NCBI GenBank assembly: GCA_050084515.1
Contig: CM114274.1
Location: 42,346,001-42,410,000, forward strand
DNA: 64,000 nt
Direction: 5' to 3'
Source of the DNA: Blasia pusilla
Taxonomy: Eukaryota; Marchantiophyta; Marchantiopsida; Blasiales
Shown: in pieces, positions 55,747-64,000 of the stretch
Layout of the letters: every line of letters starts with the position of its first letter
How positions within the stretch are numbered: the first letter of the stretch is position 1
Program-made: the position numbers and the translations under genes
The notes under the pieces: generated by a model
What the model saw: the letters and a program-made list of their open reading frames with translations, nothing else
The model's database searches: none
Told to the model about the DNA's origin: nothing

Positions 55747-56345
55747 TGGACAAGAGGCAGATTTACCTTTGGCCATTCGTTGTGATGCTAGTGAGATACT
55801 GAACCTTGATGATTCTGATAATGTGAGGGTGCAAGCATGTTCCTAGAGAGAAGAGATATTTCATAGTGTCATGCCCACGGCGTTTGTGAAAATGGTGATT
55901 GCATAACATCGGAATACATTGAGTTATGCGACTATTTGGGGAGGAGGCTATCAACCAAAAATGTAGAGGTTCCATCATGAAGACTATGTCTACCTAAAGC
56001 AAATAGAACCAACGATCTTGGATATGAGAGTAGGCCGCACCATTTTGAGGGTGCATGAGGTTTTGCCATGCGGAGTTCTTCCATTAGAGGGACGTGATGG
56101 TATGGTTTGGAAAGATCATGTGCGTAATTTTGCACCTTATCACCTTCAAAAAATTAATGTTATAGTGGAATCAAGCTTGAAAATGGTACTTGTAAGCTTG
56201 TGATGTATGTTATGTGGATCTGCTAGGGGTGCATCCACAATGCTAGTGGTTATTTGAGAGGGTGGCATATGTAACACCACCTCTTGTTCAAGTTCCTCGG
56301 GGACAATGGATGTGCCCCATGTGTATAGAGGATGGGTAGTTTGAC
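55747..56345 (+). pseudogene. 3'-end fragment of a related gypsy pol (integrase tail and decayed PHD region)
   Basis: Parallel to 53080-53664: ILNLDDSDNVRVQACS, EEIFHSVMP, RFHHEDYVYLKQ, GRTILRVHEVLPCGVLPLEG, RDGMVWKDHVRNFAPYHL. The PHD part is partly readable (CMLCGSARGASTMLV, then EGGICNTT) with several zinc ligands lost to indels. The upstream part is missing; homology begins abruptly at about 55747. A polypurine-like tract (agctaggggggcaatt) at about 56495-56510 suggests an LTR start after it. Confidence 0.8.
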
Positions 56346-58654
56346 ATCTAGACTTGCTCAAGTGGCATGGATGATAGGAGGGCGATTAATGATGGGGTCA
56401 CGTGAGCACATGCCCTTCTTACTGTTAGCATCTTAGAGGTTTATGTCATAAGTAGGTAGAGATGGATGGCTATATGGAGTCAAAGGGTAGCCTAGCTAGG
56501 GGGGCAATTGGAGATATTTTGGGGACGCTTTGCCTCCATGATTAGATTTGGTTGATGATTGAGCTAGGCTAGTATTTATGTGTGTGACTGCAATGCACGT
56601 TCTATATGAGCACTACATTTGTCAAGTCTTTTTATAGTGAAACAAAAAGTTCCTATGCGACGTTGGGATAGAGATTACATGTGGAGTCCACTAGGTTATG
56701 GATGACCTGCTAAGGAGTATGGTAACCTGTTATAAGGGTTTCCCTTTTGTGTAGATCCATTTTGAGGTCATATAAGGAATTTACTATTTTGAGTAAGTTT
56801 CCCAATTATGTGAGCTTTGATTGCTTATTTTTGGAAGCTCACTCTTGATCCACTATTGTAGGTCTAGGGTCATTTGGTGACTTTTGCGTGCAAGTACGAT
56901 ATCCACTTTTTTGGAAATTTTTGCACTTATGTTTATTTTGGTAGAGAACTAGGAAGAAGTTTTTGTGAATGATGAGCAAAGACCTAGTTTTGTGACAACA
57001 TGTACATATGAATAAAGGAGGACAAGATTGGAAGGGTATTAGTAGAGTAATTTGAATGAAGCTTTAATGAGAAGATGAAGAGTTATGGAAGAATGAAGAT
57101 TTGTCTTGGAGAAGTAGAAATTTTGGGTGTATGGAGTTTGGAATCAAAACAAAGATTGGAAAAGTTCAATAACGAAGAAGGGAATATGAGAAGATTTTAC
57201 CAAGTAAAGAAGACTAATAAAGAACTAAGACGAAGACTTCAAGGAATTTCACGCTTCACGAAGGGAAATAGAGTTTAAAAAAAAAAGCCACGATAATCTA
57301 TCTTCGTAAGGAAGATCTATCAACAAAAACATTTGATAGAAGACAGGAGAATAAGAAGAGATACTGTGTTTGCAAAGATTGGAACTTCTTTGTGAAGAAG
57401 ACTGGCCGAGAGCCAAAAGACACGACTAGTTAGAGTAGTTAGGATGGGAAGAGTAGTCCTGATTGAGGGAAAATTAGAGTGGGAACAACGGTTTCCATGA
57501 GCGAATTTATTCGCATCTGAAAAGAAGCAAAGTAGAGCGTAGATTAGGCTGCTAGAAAGATTTTAAAAGAATTCTAAGTAGGAAGAAGTGTTTCATATCC
57601 CAACAACACCCTTAGAACCATCCACTATTCAAGAGACATTAGCATAGCCCAGAATATCATATTTGCGAATACAACGTTATGTCGTAGGAATGGTCTGGGC
57701 TTAAGAGAGTATTCTCTCAAGCTTGTATATGTATTGATTTCCCTCTTGTCTTTGATGGACAAGAATGTTTTCTCTTTCTTCATTTTAACAAGCAGAGGCG
57801 TATGCTTGATCTGATTGGGTTTGGAGAGAAGGAAGACTTAACATTGAGTTTGAGATAGAAGGAATAGACAGTGAGGGAATGTATTAGACAGAGAGTAACC
57901 TTCAAGTATGGATCGAGTTTCGATAGTAAGATGAGTCGTCTACTAATTGTGTTCTCATGGAGGTTCTTTCTTGTTTACTCATGATTCAAGTCCTAAGAAT
58001 TCATATAACTAATCCACTTGAGAATATACCTTGAGGGAAAAGACTTTCTAGTACTAAAGGAAGGTGTCTTCCTTCATTTTCATTCTATTGAAAAGAATCT
58101 TTGATTCTTGAGTTCTTTCATAAATTATCTCTCTTTTGAGCCAATTGTAATCTTCTTGGGAAACAAATTAGATACTATGCAATAAAAATATTATGATTTT
58201 CAACTTCTATGACATTAAAGCAAGTCACCAAGGGGGAGACTTTGGTGCACAAGTCAACAAAGGGGAAGACTTTGAGGAAGACTTTCAAGAGGACCAAAGG
58301 AAGGACTTTGGGAAAGATTTTCAGGACAACTTGGGGGAGAGGTTATATTTCAAGGCTTGGAGAGCTCATCCTCTCCTTGTTGAACCTTCTGAGCATCAGT
58401 TGGTGGAGTCATGGTGCTCCTTAACTTCTGAGTGATGTCATATCTTCTTAGACAAGATTGCATGGAAACAGACAAGTCCATCCATGGGACAGGCATGTCC
58501 TCCAACATGCCCGGCCCGCACTCGAGCCCCCCTCGGTCGGGCTAAGGGCCACGCAACAGGTGTGGATTGTGGGTGGGCTCGGATGCACGCTTAGATGTGG
58601 GCCCGAGTTCCCAAGCCCGCACGCGAACTTTGTACATGTGCAACCTTGATTTTC
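56346..58654. other. LTR relics and intergenic DNA
   Basis: 56510-56620 resembles 59396-59525 (gagatattttgg.gac..cttgcctccatgattagatttggt) and looks like LTR DNA. 56735-56880 resembles parts of 58760-58890 (ggtttccc.tttg, aa.tttactatttt, gtaagttt). 57230-57420 has cgaaga-type repeats. Frames at 57075-57278 and 58193-58435 (EDFEEDFQEDQRKDFGKDF) are low-complexity and unconvincing. Confidence 0.45.
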
Positions 58655-58840
58655 TAGGATAGATCAACAAGATCTAGTAGAGCGCCTTCGAGGATAGTGG
58701 AGGACAGCCTCAAGAGGTCGAGGATGATCTTTTGAAGCCACGGGTAACCTTAGAGAGCAGGTTTCCCTTTGTTTCGGCTATTTTAGAGCCATATAGAGAA
58801 ACTTTCTATTTTAGGTAAGTTTTCATTTTGAGTATGGTTC
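58655..58840 (+). repeat. dispersed repeat (LTR-like), copy 1
   Basis: aggatagatcaacaagatctagtagagcgcctt to attttaggtaa matches 62368-62545 along its length (gtggaggacag, ggtcgaggatga, gagagcaggtttccctt, tttcggct). Confidence 0.7.
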
Positions 58841-59532
58841 ACTTTCCACTTTGGAAAGGAGCCCTTGACCTCCTACAGTAGGGTCAAGATCCAAGGAGAT
58901 GATCTCAGATCATAGGTTATTGTAGAGAGAGCTTAGAATAGGAAAGGGGTTATATCCAAGGAGAGAGCACTTTGGGACCTCATTCTCTCTTTGTTGAACC
59001 TCTTTGCATGAGACGGTAAAGTTATGGTCCTCCTTGCCTTGTGTGTGTGACCGTAGCCTCTCATTAGGACAATGGGTTTGGTTTGACATGAGAGAGGGAG
59101 AGTTGTGTGCACTATGGAGAGACAATGTATTGAGAGAGAACGTTGATTTAGTGGAGAGATTTTGGTACCCGATTGTCTCGATGTTTGGATGCCATGAGTG
59201 AGCATGGGGTTATGACAGTGTGTTTATATGTATATTCACTGACAATGATGTATGTTGTGAAGCAATGGGTTTGCGTACGACAATGATCCCATCCTCCCAC
59301 CATGAGAGTGGGTTTGGTTTGACGAGACAGAAAGAGTGAATCTACATGAGAACCATGGAGCTCTTTGTATGTTGTGTGAGATTTTTCATTTATTTTATTA
59401 GAGATATTTTGGTGACAGCTTGCCTCCATGATTAGATTTGGTGGATAATTGAAGTTGGCTAGTATTTGTGTGTGTTGATTAATGATAGCGACGTACATTG
59501 TAGAGCGATGTGTATGCACACGACGTAGAGTA
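58841..59532. other. LTR-like and intergenic DNA
   Basis: Contains partial repeats: atgggtttggtttgac and gagtgggtttggtttgac at about 59068 and 59308, and 59396-59525 related to 56510-56620. No gene. Confidence 0.4.
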
Positions 59533-59720
59533 CGATTACAACTTGTCCAAACATTATGTGGTTGGAGAATCTCCATTTCTATTGGCATTTGGACATGAGC
59601 CACAAGGGCCTTGATACTTGAGGGCAATGTTTCCGAAACTAAGGGTGGACAATTTGTATGCAAATATGGACAAGAGTGAGTTGGGGTTTGTAATGTACAA
59701 GAGTTTCTATTTTACAGTCG
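59533..59720 (+). pseudogene. gypsy integrase relic
   Basis: Reads YNLSKHYVVGESPFLLAFGH then EPQGP, the pattern of the integrase region just after the catalytic Glu (YN..H..TG.SPF.L.FG..P). Short, then decayed (LRVDNLYANMDKSELG). Confidence 0.6.
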
Positions 59721-60799
59721 CTTTAATAAGTTCGATCCCCAAGAGGATCATTGTTTGATGAAAAGAGAGTTCAAAATTACAATTTTGTTGTGATAGTTGT
59801 ATTTAAATGTGTGAGTTATATTCAATGTCTTATCAATATCTTCTTATCTTTCTTAGTACCAAAGGATCTTTTCTCGATTCTCTCTAGTGGAATTGAGAGC
59901 ATGTTTAGGTAAATTTTCCTCTCAACATCAAGAAACCTCACAGAGATCTCAACATGAAAGCTGTCTTCTCCTACTTTTGGAACTCAATCCGTCTCGGCAA
60001 GCTACTCTTTGTCAAACAGATTTCCTACAACTCAAGTTGATTATTTCATTGATGAGAAAGGTTCGCCTGATTCACTCTTCACTCTGCAGACCCAAAAAGA
60101 ATACTCAAACATAAGCATCGCACATCAGAATGAATGAATGATTGCTTTACTGCTCCATCAAGAATGAGAAAGCTTCAAATTGTATACAAGCTCGAGAGGG
60201 TACTACTCCCTTGCTCCGACCATTCCTATAGCATAAGGACTTCGTAAGAGAATGATGATTATGGCTTCTGTCTTGCTTCTTAAATACTCGTTGGAGTAGG
60301 AGTGATCCAAAGATTCGAAGCGTTCTTGATGAAGCTGGTGTCTCTTCTAGATCTATGGTTCTCTTAGTTTTTCCTATGATCCTTGTGAATCCGCGGCACA
60401 AAATTGTCCTAACTACCAATTTGATACAAAGGGTCGCGCCCCTTCCTAGTCTAACTGTTCTAAAGTGCGTCACTTGAAATCACAGTCGTTCTTAGCTTCG
60501 CTTTGATGTACTTCATGAGGATGAAGCACTTCATGCTTCTTTCTTATTTCAGGTGCTTCGTGCTTCGCACAAGAGCGAAGTACTTCTTTCTTCTTTTCTT
60601 CCTTTCTTCGTTATGCTTCGTTATGTAGCTTCGTTCTGAGTCTTGAGACTTCGTTATTGCGTTTTCCTCTCCTCTAAGGCAAATCCTTGATCTTCCATCT
60701 CTCTGCCTTGTCCTAGGAGCTTCGTGATTACTCATTCTTCCCATAATAATTTATAATAATCAAAATCATAATGTATATACAAGTCTTCTTTGAATAAAA
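59721..60799. other. intergenic with a cttcg-repeat cluster
   Basis: 60480-60730 is rich in ctt.cgt/gaagcac motifs (cttcgtgcttcgcacaagag). A minus-strand frame of 108 codons at 60147-60473 has no recognised domain. Confidence 0.4.
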
Positions 60800-60804
60800 A
60801 GATG

Positions 60805-62366
60805 TATTTCTTCAAAAGTACAAAATTGTGGGTATCACAGGGTTGCGTAAGATCAAGTTCTTGGATCACGTGATTAGCAAATATGGAGTTAGTCCAAATA
60901 TGGATAAAGTGAAAGCCATTGTTGAGTGGAAACTACCTTCCATGGTGAAGAGAATGAGAAGGTTTATCGGCGCGGTGCAGCTCTACCGAACCCATGTAAG
61001 AAATTTTTTGGGTATTGTGAGACCTCACAGATTGGACCGCGAAGTATGTTAACATGACGTGGACCCAAGAAGTGAATGACACGTTCAACCGAGTCAAAGA
61101 GATCTTATCGTAGGAGCCAATGTTGAAGTTTCCTGAGTTCGACAAGCTGTTCGAGGTGCATCCGGATGCTAGTGACTTTGCGATTGCAATAATGTTGGCA
61201 CAAGAAAGAAGACTTGTAGCCTACGAGAGTAAGAAGCTCTGCAAAACCGAGAGAAGGTGGCCCACTCATGAGAAAGAGTTGTTTGTGGTGGTCCATTTCT
61301 TGAAGAAGTGGCGTCACTATTTGGGACTTCACAGGGCTTGAGTGTTCACCGATAACCTATCGCTCAAGTAATTTGAGACCCACGATCGAGTAACACCGAA
61401 AAAACTATGATGGCATGATACCTTAGCGTTGATAAATGTGGAACTGATCCACAAGCTAGGGAAGGATAATGTCATTCCAGACGCGTTGAGTCATAGGAAT
61501 GAGGATATGCCATCAACAACACAGGTCTCAAGAGCAATGTTCCCTAAGGAAACAGATCTGAAAAGAAGGATTCGTGAGGGATACATGAAAGACACCCAGG
61601 CGAGCGAGTATCTAAGGAAGTTGAAGCAGGGTGAGAAGGTGGCCAGCATAAGTTTGAGGCATGGTTTACTAAGGTTCAAGCATAGCAGGATCTATGTGGG
61701 CGAAGGCAAACTGCGAACCAAGGTGTTAGTGGAATGTCATGATGGACCCTTCGCAAGACATAAAGGGGAGAAATCCACGCTGGTTGCTCTGACTAAGAGG
61801 TTCTTTTGGCCCAACATGAAAGAAGATGTTGCTCAATATGTGAAGACCTATGTGACCTGTCAAGCAAACAAGGTTTCTTATGCAAAGAAAGAAGGCTTGA
61901 TGCATCCTTTGCCGATTCCGGACGGGCCGTTGCACAATGTGAGTATGGACTTCATAATGAGTCTTCTAGAGTCTGAGGGATACAACGCACTACTTATGAT
62001 AGTTGATCGGTTTAGTAAGTTGGGGAGATTTATGCTCACAGTGGATTCAGCGACAGCCCATACGACTTCTTGACTCTTCTTGGATAATTGGTGGCACGCG
62101 CATGGATTGCCAAGGAGTATTGTTTCAGATTAGAATCCAAAGTTTACTAGTGCCTTTTGGAATCACTTGTTCAGGAGGCTCAAGACCAAGGTGAGTTTTA
62201 GCATGACCTTCCATCTGTAGATGGATGGGCAAACAGAAAAGGTAAACTCCCTTGTGAACCAATACTTAAGAAATTACGTGAGCGTGGACTAGCAAGATTG
62301 GGCGAAGTGGTTGAGTATGGCAGAGTTTTGCTATAACTCCACCAAGCATTCTACAACTTGTCACGT
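60805..62366 (+). pseudogene. gypsy pol fragment: RT connection, RNase H, integrase (distinct clade)
   Basis: Begins inside the RT (FLDHVISKYGVSPNMDKVKA, IVEWKLPSMVKRMRRFIGAV). RNase H: KLFEVHPDASDFAIAIMLAQ, YESKKLCKTERRWPTHEKEL, KWRHYLGLH. Integrase: zinc-region half YVKTYVTCQANKVSYAKKEG, core MDFIMSLLESEGYNALLMIV, DRFSKLGRF, then MDGQTEKVNSLVNQYLRNYV and EFCYNSTKHSTT. Stops include TGA at 62071 and several TAGs. The 3' end is cut at 62366, where an LTR-like repeat begins. Its residues resemble the chromovirus type and differ from the 42-54 kb element. Confidence 0.88.
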
Positions 62367-62367
62367 C

Positions 62368-62545
62368 TTTTAGGATAGATCGGTGAGATCTAGTAGAGCG
62401 CCTTTGTGAGTAGTGGAGGACAGGCTTAGTAGGTCGAGGATGACCTCTCAGGCCCCACAAAACCTGAGAGAGCAGGTTTCCCTTTTGTTTCGGCTTATTT
62501 GGAGTCATATTGAGAAACTTATTATTTTAGGTAAATCTCGGGGGG
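62368..62545 (+). repeat. dispersed repeat (LTR-like), copy 2
   Basis: Copy of 58655-58840, abutting the broken integrase frame directly. The junction suggests the repeat inserted into the gypsy fragment or was joined by deletion. Confidence 0.7.
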
Positions 62546-62912
62546 GACACTCTATGTATACCTCCTACATCACCTATGACGTTTTGGGGTCGGAAACCCC
62601 TAACTTATAAGTGAAATTATCTTTTTCCTCCCCCTTACTTACTTTAAAATCGTAATTTTTTAAAAATTATGATCCCTATATTTTGTTAAGTAAATTTGTG
62701 TCCTTGATTTGTTTAGGGGCTTGAAAGTAAAGATAAGTACCCGTTTGCGCGGCGGTCTTGTATTTTTGCACTTGATAATAGGATATCAAAAGCTTTCAGC
62801 AATACCCAAGCCACTGCCAAACATAGTATGATATGTAAGGTGGAATTATCTGCATGTTTCCATTGAATCAATATTTAGTGCAACTTCCACTTTCCCCATT
62901 ACTTTGACATCT
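62546..62912. other. intergenic, no gene
   Basis: AT-rich after a short ctcgggggggacac run. No open frame or repeat recognised. Confidence 0.45.
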
Positions 62913-62971
62913 ATGACGGAGAGGAATTGAACCTCTGTATGGGCAGGATGCTCATATGGCCAAGCCGTCAT
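62913..62971 (-). tRNA. tRNA-like sequence, shortened (pseudo-tRNA or SINE head)
   Basis: On the minus strand a perfect 7-bp acceptor-type stem (atgacgg/ccgtcat) encloses a good T arm (agagg-ttcaatt-cctct) with a consensus B box, ggttcaattcc. Only 28 nt lie between acceptor and T arm, too few for a normal D arm plus anticodon arm (59 nt total), so no anticodon can be assigned. Either a deleted tRNA copy or a tRNA-derived retroposon. Confidence 0.35.
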
Positions 62972-63044
62972 CCCCCTAATCTATCCCCTCCCAAAACTAG
63001 CCTATCATAAACTCAGAAAATGACTTCACACTATAACATGCACA

Positions 63045-64000
63045 TCACTTGGCAAAAGACGACACGCTGCGGATGTAATCATTGATCACTCGTAAATCAC
63101 TGTTATCCAATTCATATATCCTGGATGTAAGACTTGGTTTCATGGACAAGCTCACATTTGAAATTACCATTTCAATGTCAATATATTGGCCATCACATGC
63201 ATCATATGTGAACAAGGTGTTGCTCTTACTTGTGCGCCGATACCAATTGCACAATATCTGACAAACACTGCCTGTCTATCCATCTTTTGGGACAAGTCGG
63301 TCCAAAAGATCAATAGGAGATCTACATCTACCCCATTGACTACCATATTTTTGTTTGATGAATAGAATGCAACCTAACCAAAACTCTTTTGTACGGACTA
63401 TTCTGTTCTCATCCAAGTCTTTTTTTTTTCTCTTCTTTGACTTAATTGATCTAGTAGAAGGTCCAACTTGTGTAGTAGACTCAAACAAAATAGCTACATC
63501 ACTTCCAATGTCAACATAACAAGTTGGGCAATCTAGATTACTTGGTTCTTTTACCTTACCTGTAGTGTAATATGTTTTTTGTGACATCCGTATTAGCCTA
63601 TCTTTAGAAATGAAAGGATTGCAGGCCCAATCACTCACCAAAGTAGACTTGTAGTATATTCTGCCCTCAAATGTCACAATAGGCACAACTTGACAAGGAG
63701 CTCCATCTGTGCACTCCTGCAAAATTGAACTGAATACATGCCTTACCTCATGTCCCAATATTCCTGTCTCTATGGATGGATTGTTATCTGCATCCTCAGC
63801 CAAGTCCTCACCAAAGGTTGGTGCATCACTTTCCCAAGCATCAAGACTATTGAAATCCCTCTGCATTGGGTTATCAATCTCTGTTTCATCAACTCTAGAC
63901 TCCTCGGGTGGGCAAGGGCCTACTGTTGGTCTATGTTCAACAAAATCCTCAGAGTCATCACATGCAACTGCCTCATTTATAACAACAGAATCAGGCCACG
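63045..64000 (-). CDS. unrecognised protein, partial, with one in-frame TAG
   Basis: The minus-strand frame is open from the window edge leftward to 63045, about 318 codons, broken only by a TAG at 63276-63278 (KDG-stop-TGSV; Gln would be CAG). The N-terminal part is acidic (ACDDSEDFVEHRP, DAWESDAPTFGEDLAEDADN); then QVVPIVTFEGRIYYKSTLVS, NPFISKDRLIRMSQKTYY, a basic stretch SKKRKKKD, then FWLGCILFIKQKYGSQWGRC and RSPIDLLDRLVP. The C-terminal part reads ICELDN-like YELDNSDLRVINDYIRSV. Paired Cys (CPTC, CNW) could bind metal. I do not know the family; it could be host or transposon. The start lies beyond the window. Confidence 0.6.

Overview
This window looks like nuclear DNA of a land plant. 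It has spliced genes with GT-AG introns, secreted proteins with plant hevein (chitin-binding) domains, a trihelix/Myb-SANT-like gene, and Ty1/copia and Ty3/gypsy LTR retrotransposons with plant-type tRNA-Met primer sites. The species cannot be named from sequence alone; the gene types would fit a non-seed plant such as a lycophyte, fern or bryophyte, but that is a guess. Most of the window is decayed repeats with few intact genes.

Layout. 1-8.1 kb is intergenic DNA with a 219-bp MITE, a 655-bp tandem repeat and a stray copia LTR fragment. 8.16-13.08 kb is a full-length decayed copia element on the minus strand. 13-19.9 kb is mostly unrecognised, with a fold-back element and a 0.7-kb sequence that recurs inverted at 31.4-31.9 kb. 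19.9-25.07 kb is a second copia element (plus strand, 5' LTR truncated). Directly after it, 25.07-27.8 kb holds the relic of an intron-containing class-beta (N4-cytosine/N6-adenine type) DNA methyltransferase whose intron is filled with a hairpin minisatellite. 33.0-39.6 kb holds two tandem paralogues coding for secreted hevein plus double-psi-beta-barrel (EG45/plant-natriuretic-peptide-like) proteins: the first has a frameshift, the second is intact with two hevein domains. 41.1-41.8 kb is an intact single-exon trihelix-like gene.

42.45-54.36 kb is the most interesting element: a gypsy retrotransposon whose polyprotein carries a C5-cytosine DNA methyltransferase domain between protease and reverse transcriptase, in frame with the RT, and a PHD finger at the C-terminal end of its integrase. 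It is interrupted by a 3.1-kb nested insertion. Nearly all of its premature stops are TAG where Gln (CAG) is expected, which fits deamination of methylated CHG cytosines. 54.5-62.5 kb is a mosaic of gypsy fragments (one with a second, decayed PHD region), a SWIM zinc-finger relic and LTR pieces. The window ends in a partial, unrecognised minus-strand gene.

Taken together, the only clearly intact host-type genes are the second hevein/DPBB gene and the trihelix-like gene. The window also holds two unrelated DNA-methyltransferase relics, one clearly carried by a retrotransposon.
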